From: JARRNE01 sp963824085
GTDB taxonomy: Bacteria; Pseudomonadota; Gammaproteobacteria; Chromatiales; Chromatiaceae
Direction of reading: 5' to 3'
DNA: 64,000 nt
NCBI GenBank assembly: GCA_963824085.1
Contig: CAWGNT010000020.1
Span: forward strand, 1 to 64,000
The notes under the pieces: generated by a model
What the model was told of the DNA's origin: nothing
The model's database searches: none
What the model saw: the letters and a program-made list of their open reading frames with translations, nothing else
Shown: positions 33,456-42,502 of the stretch, one piece after another
Layout: the number at the start of each line of letters is the position of its first letter
Numbering within the stretch: position 1 is the first letter of the stretch
Made by a program: the position numbers and the translations under genes

Positions 33456-34500
33456 CTAGCCAGGCTCCAACCAGTCCACCAGCTCCCGCAGCACCGCGGT
33501 GGCAAATCCCCCGGCGGGCAGCGTGAACAGAAGCTCCACGACCCGGTCGGCGATCGCGAGCTCGGTTGCGACCGGCCGCAGGCGCAGGGACCTACGCTCT
33601 TGATCGAGCCCCGCGCGGGCGAAGTCCCTCGGTCCACTCGGGAAAATCCTGCATGACGAGCCGTTCCAGGGCCGCGGCATCACCCGCGGTGTCTAGCTCT
33701 CCGGCGCCCCATAAGGGTCCTGTGGGGTCGAGGTCGAAGGCCCGGGTGCGGGCGCGGGCATCGTCGGTCGGTGCCTCCAGCAAGAAATGGGAGTGCGACC
33801 CCGCAAGCTGCATGCGGTCGCCGGCAATGGGTTGATCCCAGTCGCCGCGCTTTACGCGTTCTGCCAGCACCTCGTTGAAGAGCTGCGAGCGGGCGGCGGA
33901 CAGCCAAAGTCCGCGCAAGTGACGGCTCGCTCGCCTCGCTTTCCCTGCGAACAGCACCTGGGCCGCATGAAGGTTACCCTCCCCCCTGCCGAAGCGCTGC
34001 GGGCCGAAATAGTTGGGCGCGCCCAGCTCGGTCACCATACTCCAGCGCCTCTCGAACGCCCCGGAATCGGCCGTCAAGTCCCTGATGCGAACCGCGAAAC
34101 GATTGTACTGAAGGGCACCCCGGCGCAGCTTCCTGCGATGGCGGTGGGACTCCAGGATCTCGATCCCTTCAGCCTGAAAGGCGCCCCAGTCGGGTTGACG
34201 CCGCGGGGTGTGGACCGAGAACCACTGGGTGGCGAGCGCGTGCCGGTCCTTCAGTCCGGCATAGCCGACCGCAGCGCTCGTCACCCCGGCAAAGGCGGCG
34301 AGGCGACGAGCGACCCACTCGGTGTTGGCACCCGTCTTCCGAATGCGCAGGAGCGCATGCTCACCCTCTCCGTCGGGTGCGAAGCCGAGAAGCTCGTCGA
34401 CGAGGAAGTCTTCGGGATGCTGCCTCAGTCGTCCGCGGCCAGAAGGTCTGCCGTAGGCCCTCGGCAGCGCGTCGAACGCGCGCCACGTCCGCCCGCTCAT
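33456..34500 (-). pseudogene. truD: tRNA pseudouridine(13) synthase TruD, frameshifted near the 3' end
   Basis: TruD converts U13 of tRNA-Glu to pseudouridine. The frame from ATG 34500 has HPEDFLVDELLGF, VGYAGLKDRHALATQWFSV (catalytic Asp in KDRHA) and GAPNYFGPQRFGRG, all family landmarks. It shifts frame near 33621-33626 and stops at 33592 after 302 codons. In the neighbouring frame the expected C-terminus follows at once (RAGLDQERRSLRLRPVATEL, then FALPAGG-like FTLPAGGFATAVLREL) and ends at 33456. One base removed would restore a normal length of about 345 residues. ATG overlaps the ispF stop. Either a recent mutation or a base error. Confidence 0.88.
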
Positions 34501-34967
34501 TCAGTTAGCAGGGCGACGGCAAGTGCAGCTATGCCCTCTCCCCGCCCGGTGAATCCCATATGCTCGGTCGTCGTGGCCTTTACATTGACCCGCGCCTGCG
34601 GGCAGCGCAGATCGCCCGCCAGCACCTCGACCATCGCCGGTATGTAGGGCCCGAGCTTCGGCCTCTGGGCGACGATGGTGATGTCAACGTTGTGCACGGC
34701 AAGTCCGCGCTCGGCGAGGACCTCCATTACGCTTCGCAGCAGGATGCGGCTGTCGATCCCCGCGTACTGGCAATCCGTGTCCGGAAAATGGCGCCCGATA
34801 TCGCCCAGCCCGGCGGCACCGAGCAAGGCATCGCATAGCGCATGAATGGCGACGTCCCCGTCGGAGTGCGCCTCGAGTCCCTGGTCGTGCTCGACCCGGA
34901 CGCCAGCGAGCATGAGCGCACGCCCGGGTGCGAAGCGGTGCGCATCCATGCCTTGTCCGATCAGCAT
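34497..34967 (-). CDS. ispF: 2-C-methyl-D-erythritol 2,4-cyclodiphosphate synthase
   Basis: A 156-residue enzyme of the MEP isoprenoid pathway. MLIGQGMDAHRFAPGRALML carries the zinc ligands D and H, LEAHSDGDVAIHALCDALLG the active-site loop, and KATTTEHMGFTGRGEGIAAL the C-terminal signature. It is overlapped by ispD upstream and truD downstream, so the three are translated as a unit. Confidence 0.96.
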   Translation of the reverse strand: MLIGQGMDAHRFAPGRALMLAGVRVEHDQGLEAHSDGDVAIHALCDALLGAAGLGDIGRHFPDTDCQYAGIDSRILLRSVMEVLAERGLAVHNVDITIVAQRPKLGPYIPAMVEVLAGDLRCPQARVNVKATTTEHMGFTGRGEGIAALAVALLTE

Positions 34968-35671
34968 AGTCGGCCCTGCTGTTGGAGGTAGAAATGGGCG
35001 AGGACTAGGTCTTCCCGGGACGTCACCTTGATGTTGTCGGCGCGACCCTCCACCAGGAGCGGTTCCAGCCCGAGCAGCTCCACGGCACTGGCATCATCGG
35101 TGACAACCCGGCCAGCGCCAATTGCCGCATGCAGTGCGCGACGCAAAAGCCCGAGACGGAACATCTGCGGGGTGAAGGCGTGCCAGAGGTCGTCGCGCGG
35201 AACCGTATGTCGTACCTCACCGTCCGGCCCAACCTGCTTCATGGTGTCTCGCACCGGCACCCCCAAGAGCCCACCCACCGGATGGCTCTCCAGCAGCGCA
35301 AGCAAGCGGTCGAGGTCCTCGCCACGGAGACAGGGTCGCGCGGCGTCGTGTACCAAGACCCAATCGGACTCGGCCGCGGAGACTACAAGCGCATCCAGGG
35401 CGTTGAGGACCGAATGGCAGCGCTCTGCGCCACCTGCGACCCGCATGATCTTGGGATGTTCGGCGAAAGCGGTGCCTGCCCAATAGGCATCCGCTGCATC
35501 CAACGCCACGGCCACACCCGCTATCCGCGGATGCGTCAGAAAGAGCTGCAGCGGGTACTCGATGACAGGCCGGCCGCCCAGGGTTAGATACTGCTTCGGG
35601 ACGACGCCGCCGACCCGACGACCGACTCCCGCGGCAGGCAGCACCGCCCAGAAGTGCGCTGACCGACTCAA
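34961..35671 (-). CDS. ispD: 2-C-methyl-D-erythritol 4-phosphate cytidylyltransferase
   Basis: A 236-residue enzyme that joins CTP and MEP. The N-terminal nucleotide-binding loop VLPAAGVGRRVGGVVPKQYL is typical, followed by VLVHDAARPCLRGEDLDRL and TDDASAVELLG. It overlaps ftsB by 4 bases upstream and ispF by 7 bases downstream. It supplies the step before IspE in isoprenoid synthesis. Confidence 0.95.
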   Translation of the reverse strand: MSRSAHFWAVLPAAGVGRRVGGVVPKQYLTLGGRPVIEYPLQLFLTHPRIAGVAVALDAADAYWAGTAFAEHPKIMRVAGGAERCHSVLNALDALVVSAAESDWVLVHDAARPCLRGEDLDRLLALLESHPVGGLLGVPVRDTMKQVGPDGEVRHTVPRDDLWHAFTPQMFRLGLLRRALHAAIGAGRVVTDDASAVELLGLEPLLVEGRADNIKVTSREDLVLAHFYLQQQGRLC

Positions 35672-35961
35672 GGCTTCTTCTTTTCCTTCGGCGTCTCTAT
35701 GACCTGAAGGAATACCTCCCCGGGCTTGATCATTCCGAGATCCGTGCGCGCCCGCTCCTCGAGGGCATCTAGCCCGCTGCGCAGGTCCTGCACCTCCGCC
35801 TCGAGGGCATGGTTTCGCGCGTGGAGCTGCGCCAGCTCTGCCTTCTGGCCGGCTATCTCCTCCCTCAAGGCATGCACCTCCGCCAGGCTACCGTCACCGA
35901 CCCACAGTCGATATTGCAGCACCAAGAGGCATACCAGCAGGATTCCCGCAATCCAGCGCAT
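35668..35961 (-). CDS. ftsB: Cell division protein FtsB
   Basis: A 97-residue bitopic membrane protein: one N-terminal transmembrane helix (MRWIAGILLVCLLVLQYRLW) followed by a periplasmic coiled coil (LREEIAGQKAELAQLHARNH). The C-terminal ERARTDLGMIKPGEVFLQVI is the FtsB hallmark. It forms the FtsQLB divisome complex. ATG 35961 is used rather than an upstream ATG because it starts at the membrane helix. The eno-ftsB-ispD order is the usual one. Confidence 0.95.
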   Translation of the reverse strand: MRWIAGILLVCLLVLQYRLWVGDGSLAEVHALREEIAGQKAELAQLHARNHALEAEVQDLRSGLDALEERARTDLGMIKPGEVFLQVIETPKEKKKP

Positions 35962-36021
35962 AGACCGATGGCCAAACGGCTGCGACAGGGGCCGCGCGCC
36001 CAAGCGGCCCCGAGTCTTGGG

Positions 36022-37299
36022 TTAGAGCCAACGATAGGCGTCTGCCCCCGCGTATGTGGCCTCGCCGCCCAGCTGATCCTCAATGCGCATCAACTGGTTG
36101 TACTTGGCGACACGGTCGGAGCGCGACAGCGAGCCCGTCTTGATCTGGCCGGCGGAGGTCGCAACGACCAGGTCAGCGATGGTTGTATCTTCAGTCTCTC
36201 CCGAGCGATGGGAAATCACAGCCGTATAGCCCGCCTCCTGAGCCATGCCAATGGCCTCCAGCGTCTCCGTCAGGGTGCCGATCTGGTTCACCTTGATCAG
36301 GATCGAGTTTGCAATCCCCCGATCAATACCCTGTTGGAGGATCTTGGTGTTGGTGACAAAGATGTCATCCCCCACCAGTTGGATCTTGTCACCGAGGCGA
36401 TCGGTGAGAAGCTTCCAGCCGTCCCAGTCCCCCTCTGCCATCCCGTCCTCGATGGACAGGATGGGAAAGCGATCCACCCAGTCGGCCAGCATATCCACCA
36501 TGCCGGCCGAGTCGAGCTTGCGACCCTCGCCTTCCAGGTCGTAAACGCCGTCCGCGAAGAACTCGGAGGCGGCAGGATCTAAGCCGAGCCAGATGTCCTT
36601 GCCCGCCTTGAAGCCCGCCTTGTCGATCGCCTCCAGGATCACGTCGATGGCTGCCTCATTCGAGGGCAGATCCGGGGCGAAGCCGCCTTCGTCCCCCACA
36701 GCGGTGGCGAGACCGCGCCCACTCAGCACGGACTTGAGCGCATGGAATACCTCGGCGCCATAGCGCACCGCCTCACGCATGCTCGCGGCACCCACCGGAA
36801 GGATCATGAACTCCTGGAAGTCCACACTGTTGGCCGCGTGCGCACCACCGTTGACGATATTCATCATCGGTACCGGCAACCGGCAGCTCGTCCCTCCGAG
36901 GTACCGGTAGAGGGGGATCGCCTTCTCCTGCGCTGCCGCATGGGCCACGGCAAGCGATACGCCCAGAATCGCGTTGGCGCCGAGGCGCCCCTTGTTCTCC
37001 GTGCCGTCGAGCTCGATCATCTTGCGGTCGATGGCCTCCTGCCCACTCACATCCATACCGACCAGGGCCTCGCGCAGCTCTCCCTGGATATTGGCGACGG
37101 CCTTGAGGACGCCCTTGCCGCCGTAGCGGGACTTGTCCCCATCGCGCAGCTCAAGCGCCTCGCGGGACCCGGTCGAGGCCCCGGAGGGAACCGCCGCGCG
37201 CCCGATGGCGCCGTCCGCTGTGATGACATCGGCCTCGACTGTAGGGTTGCCGCGAGAGTCCAGAATCTCCCGAGCACGAATGTCGACGATCTCAGACAT
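36022..37299 (-). CDS. eno: Enolase
   Basis: A 425-residue glycolytic enzyme interconverting 2-phosphoglycerate and phosphoenolpyruvate. Landmarks are REILDSRGNPTVEADV, SGASTGSREALELRDGD, NGGAHAANSVDFQEFMILPV, ILSIEDGMAEGDWDGW, QLVGDDIFVTNTKIL and AVISHRSGETEDTTIADL with the catalytic and Mg-binding residues. Full length. It lies between kdsA and ftsB. Confidence 0.98.
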   Translation of the reverse strand: MSEIVDIRAREILDSRGNPTVEADVITADGAIGRAAVPSGASTGSREALELRDGDKSRYGGKGVLKAVANIQGELREALVGMDVSGQEAIDRKMIELDGTENKGRLGANAILGVSLAVAHAAAQEKAIPLYRYLGGTSCRLPVPMMNIVNGGAHAANSVDFQEFMILPVGAASMREAVRYGAEVFHALKSVLSGRGLATAVGDEGGFAPDLPSNEAAIDVILEAIDKAGFKAGKDIWLGLDPAASEFFADGVYDLEGEGRKLDSAGMVDMLADWVDRFPILSIEDGMAEGDWDGWKLLTDRLGDKIQLVGDDIFVTNTKILQQGIDRGIANSILIKVNQIGTLTETLEAIGMAQEAGYTAVISHRSGETEDTTIADLVVATSAGQIKTGSLSRSDRVAKYNQLMRIEDQLGGEATYAGADAYRWL

Positions 37300-37401
37300 A
37301 TGTATTCTCCTCTAAGCGGGATACAAGCCCCGCCGTTCCGACGGTTAAAGATGATAAGGATAGGCAATCTGGGAACCGGCTGCGCCGAGACTTGCTGCCG
37401 G

Positions 37402-38235
37402 TCAGAGATCCGATTCGGGGAAACCGCGGGCCTTGACCAGCCGATCGAGCTCCACCAGGATCGCGAGCAGCTCATGCATACGCCCCAGGGGCCACGAGTT
37501 GGGACCGTCGCTCAAGGCCTCGTCGGGGCGGGGATGGGTCTCCATGAACAGGCCGGAGATCCCGGCCGCCACCGCGGCGCGCGCCAGCACCGGCACGAAC
37601 TCCCGCTGGCCACCCGAGCTGTCCCCACGCCCGCCGGGCAGCTGCACCGAATGCGTGGCGTCGAAGACCACCGGACAGTCGGTCTCGCGCATAACCGCAA
37701 GGGAGCGCATGTCCGAGACCAGGTTGTTATATCCGAAGGAGACGCCTCGCTCGCAGACCATGAGCTGCTCGTTGCCGGTGGAGCGCGCCTTCTCCACCAC
37801 CCGGCGCATGTCCCAAGGGGCGAGGAACTGACCCTTCTTGATGTTCACGGGTCGACCCTGGCTTGCCGCCGCCACGATGAAGTTGGTCTGTCGACACAGG
37901 AATGCCGGCGTCTGCAGGACGTCGACCACCGAGGCCACCTCCGCCAGCGGCGTATCCTCATGCACATCGGTGATCACCGGGACACCGATCCGCTCGCGCA
38001 CGGACTCCAGGATGCGCAGCCCCTCCTCCATCCCGGGGCCGCGAAAGCCCCCCAACGAGGATCGATTCGCCTTATCGAAGGAGGACTTGTAGATGAAGTG
38101 AATCGCCAGCTCCTCGGCAATCTCCTTGAGGCGGCCCGCGGTCTCCTCGGCCAGCGCCTCGCTCTCGACGACGCAAGGGCCGGCAATCAGAAACAGGGGG
38201 CGGTCGAGTCCGACCTCGAAGTCGATGAGCTGCAT
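37402..38235 (-). CDS. kdsA: 3-deoxy-8-phosphooctulonate (KDO-8-P) synthase
   Basis: A 277-residue aldolase-type enzyme making KDO-8-phosphate for lipopolysaccharide. Segments FLIAGPCVVESEALAEETAG, YKSSFDKANRSSLGGFRGPG, PVITDVHEDTPLAEVA and MVCERGVSFGYNNLVSDMRS are diagnostic. ATG 38235 overlaps the pyrG stop by one base (TGATG), which fixes the start and indicates coupled translation. Confidence 0.97.
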   Translation of the reverse strand: MQLIDFEVGLDRPLFLIAGPCVVESEALAEETAGRLKEIAEELAIHFIYKSSFDKANRSSLGGFRGPGMEEGLRILESVRERIGVPVITDVHEDTPLAEVASVVDVLQTPAFLCRQTNFIVAAASQGRPVNIKKGQFLAPWDMRRVVEKARSTGNEQLMVCERGVSFGYNNLVSDMRSLAVMRETDCPVVFDATHSVQLPGGRGDSSGGQREFVPVLARAAVAAGISGLFMETHPRPDEALSDGPNSWPLGRMHELLAILVELDRLVKARGFPESDL

Positions 38236-39878
38236 CACGCCGCCTTGCCCTCGCCAAGCCTTCGCTGGCTCAGGGCAGCCGAGACGAACCCGCAAAAGAG
38301 CGGATGCCCGTCACGCGGTGTCGAGGTGAACTCCGGATGGAACTGGCAGGCGATGAACCAAGGATGGTCTGGGATCTCGATGATCTCGACGAGCTTGCCG
38401 TCCAGGGACCAGCCCGAGAAACGCAGCCCAGCGTCCATCAGGACGTCCAGGTAGCGTCCATTGAACTCGTAACGGTGACGATGACGCTCGCGCACCTGGG
38501 GCTTGCCGTAGACGCTCCGCGCCAGGCTTCCCGGCTCAAGTCGACAGTTCTGCCCGCCCAGGCGCATGGTCCCGCCAAGCTCTACGCCTTCGTCGCGGAC
38601 CTCCGTGTGACCCGCATCGTCGCGCCATTCGGTAATCAGCGCGATGACAGGGTGCGGGGTCGCCGTAGAGAACTCTGTGCTGTGAGCGCCCTCCAGTCCC
38701 GCGACGTCGCGCGCGTATTCGATGACCGCTACCTGCATGCCCAGACAGATGCCGAGGTAGGGTATCCGATTCTCCCGCGCGAACCGTACGGCGGCAACCT
38801 TGCCTTCAACCCCACGCTCCCCGAAGCCGCCCGGCACCAGAATGGCATCAAGCCCTTCGAGACAGCCGACCCCCTCGCTCTGAATCTGCTCGGAGTCCAG
38901 ATAGACGATGTTGACCTTCGTGCGCGTGTGGACACCGGCGTGTGCGAGCGCCTCCGAGAGGGACTTGTAGGCCTCCGTGAGGTGCATGTACTTGCCCACC
39001 ATGCCCACCGTGACCTGGCTCTCCGGGTGATCGAACCCGTCCAGGACGCGCTGCCACTCGCGCAGATCCGCGGCGGGCACGGCCAGGCCGAACTGTCGCA
39101 CCACGAGGTCGTCCAGCTTCTGTTGATGCAGGAGCAGCGGGATGCGGTAGATGTTGTCGGCATCCACTGCAGAGATAACGGCCGCCTCCGGGACGTTCGT
39201 GAAGAGGGCGATCTTCTTGCGCTCGGAGTCGGGCAGATGCTGCTCGGCGCGGCACAAGAGTACGTCGGGCTGGATACCGATGGAGCGCAGCTCCTTTACC
39301 GAGTGCTGGGTCGGCTTGGTCTTGATCTCCCCCGATGTCCGGATGTAGGGAACCAGGGTAAGGTGCATGAAAAGGCTGTTCTCGTGTCCCAGCTCGACCC
39401 GCATCTGGCGAATCGCCTCGAGAAAGGGCAGCGACTCGATGTCGCCCACCGTCCCCCCGATCTCGACCATGGCGATATCTGCCTCGTCTGCACCGAGCCG
39501 GATGCTCTGCATGATCTCATCGGTGATGTGGGGAATGACCTGTACCGTCCCGCCCAGGTAGTCGCCGCGACGCTCCTTGCGGATGACGCTCTCATAGATC
39601 TGGCCGGTCGTGAAGTTGTTGTTGCGGCCCATGCGGGTGCGCAAGAAACGCTCGTAGTGGCCGAGGTCGAGATCCGTTTCCGCGCCATCGTCCGTCACGT
39701 AGACCTCGCCGTGCTGGAACGGACTCATGGTGCCGGGATCGACGTTGATATAAGGGTCCAGCTTGATCATGGTCACCCGCAGCCCGCGCGCCTCCAGGAG
39801 TGCCCCTAGGGAGGCAGAAGCGATGCCTTTGCCAAGCGATGACACGACACCGCCCGTTACGAAGATGAACTTGGTCAT
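38235..39878 (-). CDS. pyrG: CTP synthase
   Basis: A 547-residue enzyme making CTP from UTP and glutamine. The N-terminal synthetase part starts MTKFIFVTGGVVSSLGKGIA and holds KLDPYINVDPGTMSPFQHGE; the C-terminal class I glutamine amidotransferase has the nucleophile loop YLGICLGMQVAVIEYARDVA and the terminal FHPEFTSTP with the catalytic His and Glu. ATG 39878 is the family start. First gene of the pyrG-kdsA-eno-ftsB-ispD-ispF-truD group. Confidence 0.98.
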   Translation of the reverse strand: MTKFIFVTGGVVSSLGKGIASASLGALLEARGLRVTMIKLDPYINVDPGTMSPFQHGEVYVTDDGAETDLDLGHYERFLRTRMGRNNNFTTGQIYESVIRKERRGDYLGGTVQVIPHITDEIMQSIRLGADEADIAMVEIGGTVGDIESLPFLEAIRQMRVELGHENSLFMHLTLVPYIRTSGEIKTKPTQHSVKELRSIGIQPDVLLCRAEQHLPDSERKKIALFTNVPEAAVISAVDADNIYRIPLLLHQQKLDDLVVRQFGLAVPAADLREWQRVLDGFDHPESQVTVGMVGKYMHLTEAYKSLSEALAHAGVHTRTKVNIVYLDSEQIQSEGVGCLEGLDAILVPGGFGERGVEGKVAAVRFARENRIPYLGICLGMQVAVIEYARDVAGLEGAHSTEFSTATPHPVIALITEWRDDAGHTEVRDEGVELGGTMRLGGQNCRLEPGSLARSVYGKPQVRERHRHRYEFNGRYLDVLMDAGLRFSGWSLDGKLVEIIEIPDHPWFIACQFHPEFTSTPRDGHPLFCGFVSAALSQRRLGEGKAA

Positions 39879-40188
39879 ATGCAGGGATTCGAGACAAGGA
39901 AGATCGGGCACGGATGCGCGGACAAGCTACCAAATAACGAAGATGCCCTCAATGCGACAAGCACGGTGCCCGCAGACCCAGGTGCCAATCCATTGACCGA
40001 GCGGTCTGGCGAAACAACAAGCTACGAAATTGGCGAGTTGAGACGCGCTTCACATTCCTGGAATTCGCACCTATACTCTCCCCCCGTTCGCGAAAGCGAA
40101 TACGTCTCGAGGCCGCCGCCTGCGTATTGTTTCCGGCAGCGGCTGCAGAAGAAGACCCGACTACATTCCTTGAAAGGAGCGTCAGACT
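39879..40188. promoter_or_regulatory. Divergent intergenic region of pyrG and the sulfur globule gene
   Basis: About 310 bp that must contain the promoters of the pyrG group (leftward) and the sulfur globule protein gene (rightward). A strong ribosome binding site (aaggag at 40174-40179) serves the latter. No specific operator was recognised. Confidence 0.5.
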
Positions 40189-40581
40189 ATGCAGAAGTTT
40201 GCCAAGATCCTGAGTGTTGCCGCGATCGCCGGCGCCGCCGCCTTCTCCATGCAGTCCGCCCAGGCCTGGTGGGGCGGCGGTCCTTGGGGCGGTTACCCCG
40301 GCTACGGCGGCGGCGGCAACGACTGGTGGAACGACATGATGGGTGACGGCTACGGTGACTTCAGCATGAACATGTCCGGTGGCGGACGTGGCTACGGCCG
40401 CGGCTACAACCGCTATCGCGACTACTACGGCTACGGCCCCTACGGCTGGGGCGGCGGCCCCTGGGGCGGTTATCCCGGCGGCTGGGGTGGTTATCCCGGT
40501 TACGGCGGCTACGGCGTTCCCTATGCCGCGCCCGTGGTTCCCGCTGTTCCTGCTGCGCCCGCCGCTGGCGAGTCCAAATAA
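40189..40581 (+). CDS. Sulfur globule family protein
   Basis: A 130-residue secreted structural protein. The signal peptide MQKFAKILSVAAIAGAAAFS continues to a cut after SAQA; the mature chain is made of Gly, Tyr, Trp and Pro repeats (WWGGGPWGGYPGYGGGG, DYYGYGPYGWGGGPWGGYP) with an Ala/Pro-rich tail. It resembles the Sgp proteins that form the envelope of intracellular, periplasm-derived sulfur globules in Allochromatium and its relatives. It has its own ribosome site and terminator, so it is monocistronic. No sulfur oxidation genes lie next to it. This is the best lineage marker in the window. Confidence 0.87.
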   Translation: MQKFAKILSVAAIAGAAAFSMQSAQAWWGGGPWGGYPGYGGGGNDWWNDMMGDGYGDFSMNMSGGGRGYGRGYNRYRDYYGYGPYGWGGGPWGGYPGGWGGYPGYGGYGVPYAAPVVPAVPAAPAAGESK

Positions 40582-40584
40582 ACA

Positions 40585-40633
40585 CCCCCTTTTGGGGTAA
40601 AAAAAAGCCGCGCCTCTGGCGCGGCTTTTTTTT
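40585..40633 (+). terminator. Intrinsic terminator of the sulfur globule gene
   Basis: A small ccccttttgggg hairpin (40585-40596) precedes a strong gccgcgcc-tct-ggcgcggc stem (40607-40625) flanked by an A8 run and followed by T8 (40626-40633). The flanking A and T runs make it potentially bidirectional. Confidence 0.93.
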
Positions 40634-40711
40634 ACCTGCTTCTGCGACAAGCCGCCCGCCTGTGCGGAGCCTCTCCTCGCATCTCGAGATCCGACGTGTC
40701 CCGGGCTTTAC

Positions 40712-40725
40712 TTGATCCACGTCAA
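40712..40725 (+). promoter_or_regulatory. FNR/ANR-type binding site upstream of fnr
   Basis: ttgatccacgtcaa matches the FNR consensus (TTGAT-N4-ATCAA) at all but one position. It lies 45 bases before the fnr start codon, consistent with autoregulation. The effect (repression or activation) depends on the unmapped transcription start. Confidence 0.75.
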
Positions 40726-40769
40726 ACGAACCTGCAGAATACGGGCAGGTAGATCGGGGATCCAAGACG

Positions 40770-41528
40770 TTGTCTGAGCCTAAGGTCATTTCCTTCGAGA
40801 CCATCCGCGTTGCCTGCAGGAACTGCACCCTCGGCACGCTCTGCCTGCCGGTGGGCCTGGCCCCGGAGGACGTGGAGCGTCTCGACGATATCGTCAAACG
40901 CAGCCGCCCCCTGCACCGGGGCGATTATCTCTTCCGCAGCGGAGAGCGTTTCCGCTCCCTCTACGTCGTGAAGACCGGCTCGGTAAAGACCTACGCACCA
41001 AATGAGGAAGGCGGCGAGCAGGTTCTAGGCTTCCATCTTCCGGGAGAGGTGATCGGCCTCGACGCCATCGAGAAAGAGGTACACGCGTGCTCTGCGAAGG
41101 TCCTGGAGACCTCCGCCATCTGCGAGGTGCCCTTCGCGCGGCTGGAAGAGCTCAGCAACAGCGTCCCCTCCCTTCAGCACCAGATTTACCGGCTACTCAG
41201 CAAGGAGATCAGTCAGGACACGGAAATGCTGCTCTTGCTGGGTAAGAAGAGTGCCGACGAGCGACTTGCCACCTTCCTCCTCAGCATGTCGAAGCGGCTC
41301 CGGACGCGCGGACTTAGCCCCACGGATTTCTACCTCAGTATGTCCCGCCACGAGATCGGCAACTATCTCGGTCTGGCGGTGGAGACAGTCAGCCGCCTCT
41401 TCACACGCTTCCAGGACGAAGGCCTTCTCAAGGTGGATCGCAAGCACGTCCAGCTCCTCGACCTGGACGTCCTAGAGGCTGTCGTTTCGGGGGTCCTGTC
41501 GGACAACCATCAGCGGCGCATCACCTGA
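40770..41528 (+). CDS. fnr: FNR-type oxygen-sensing transcription regulator
   Basis: A 252-residue Crp/Fnr protein. The N-terminal CRNCTLGTLC supplies three cysteines and HACSAKVLE near residue 110 the fourth, the ligand set for a [4Fe-4S] oxygen sensor. A cyclic-nucleotide-binding-like fold follows, and the recognition helix LGLAVETVSRLFTRF carries the E-xx-SR residues that read TTGAT. The start is TTG at 40770 because no ATG lies upstream of the cysteines in frame; a gggga element sits about 8 bases upstream. It should switch genes between aerobic and anoxic life. An FNR box lies in its own promoter region. Confidence 0.95.
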   Translation: MSEPKVISFETIRVACRNCTLGTLCLPVGLAPEDVERLDDIVKRSRPLHRGDYLFRSGERFRSLYVVKTGSVKTYAPNEEGGEQVLGFHLPGEVIGLDAIEKEVHACSAKVLETSAICEVPFARLEELSNSVPSLQHQIYRLLSKEISQDTEMLLLLGKKSADERLATFLLSMSKRLRTRGLSPTDFYLSMSRHEIGNYLGLAVETVSRLFTRFQDEGLLKVDRKHVQLLDLDVLEAVVSGVLSDNHQRRIT

Positions 41529-41589
41529 GCTCCGTGTCCGGATGGGCCGGACCTTGTGCCGGGCATCGCGATAGCACCCACCGGCACTG

Positions 41590-42312
41590 TCAGCCATCCT
41601 CCACGCCTAGAAGCCAGATACATCCGCCTCCGCTCGCCTTATCGATGGCGCTCAGTCGCGACTGGTGTGCAGCAAGCTCCTCGGCTCCGGCACGCACTAC
41701 ACGCAGAGAGGGACGCTCCGCCGGCAATCGGCGCATCTTCCCGCCATGAGGGCCACGCCCTTCCTCCCCGCGACTCGCAAGCGATAGGCTCACCTGCCCC
41801 CCCGTCATGGCCAGGTAGACGTCGGCCAGGATCTCGGCGTCCAGCAGGGCGCCATGCAGATCCCGCTGGGAGTTGTCCACCCCATAGCGCTTGCACAGGG
41901 CATCGAGGGTGTTGCGCTGACCCGGGTGCAGCCCGCGCGCCATGACCAAGGTGTCTGTCACCTGGCATAGATCGGCGATGCGCAAGGCGCCTCGGCCGCA
42001 CAGACTGAGCTCGTTGTCTAAAAACCCCACGTCGAAAGGTGCGTTGTGAATGATGAGTGCAGCACCTTTGACGTAGCGGACAAAGTCGTCGGCGATGTCG
42101 GCGAAACGGGGTTTGTCGCGCAGGAATTCGTTCGTTATCCCATGGACCTCGACGGCTCCCGCGTCGATCTCCCGGTCCGGCTGCAGATACTGGTGGAAGT
42201 TGTTGCGGGTGAGCCTGCGATCGACGACCTCCACGCACCCGATCTCGATGATCCGGTGCCCATCGGCGGGTTCCAGACCAGTCGTCTCGGTGTCAAGCAC
42301 GATTTGTCTCAT
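41590..42312 (-). CDS. dnaQ: DNA polymerase III epsilon subunit (proofreading exonuclease)
   Basis: A 240-residue DEDDh exonuclease. Exo I is RQIVLDTETTGLEPADGHRI, Exo II is LIIHNAPFDVGFLDNEL and Exo III is RDLHGALLDAEILADVYLAM with the catalytic His and Asp. The C-terminal tail would bind the alpha subunit. It converges with fnr and follows rnhA, the common dnaQ-rnhA pairing, although here both are on the same strand with a 190-bp gap. Confidence 0.96.
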   Translation of the reverse strand: MRQIVLDTETTGLEPADGHRIIEIGCVEVVDRRLTRNNFHQYLQPDREIDAGAVEVHGITNEFLRDKPRFADIADDFVRYVKGAALIIHNAPFDVGFLDNELSLCGRGALRIADLCQVTDTLVMARGLHPGQRNTLDALCKRYGVDNSQRDLHGALLDAEILADVYLAMTGGQVSLSLASRGEEGRGPHGGKMRRLPAERPSLRVVRAGAEELAAHQSRLSAIDKASGGGCIWLLGVEDG

Positions 42313-42502
42313 GGTGATGCGCAGCGCGCCTCAGCTGTTACTGACCGTGGCGGCATCGGGGAGCCGCGGCTTCCCGATGCCGTGCGTTGAGAAATCCAGG
42401 ATGAATCTCTTCAGCGCGTCCCGAGAGCTCTGCAGATGGGAAGGTGAGAACATCGCGCCCCATACGGCGCCGTTCAGACAAGGCGGTTGCCGGCAGGCCG
42501 GC

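Noticed and set aside
36742..38454. Long plus-strand frame of 570 codons opposite eno and kdsA.
   Set aside because: It runs across two well-conserved minus-strand genes and their intergenic gap and has no family features of its own.
38304..39809. Long plus-strand frame of about 500 codons opposite pyrG.
   Set aside because: It is the shadow of the GC-rich pyrG gene, whose own product is full-length and conserved.
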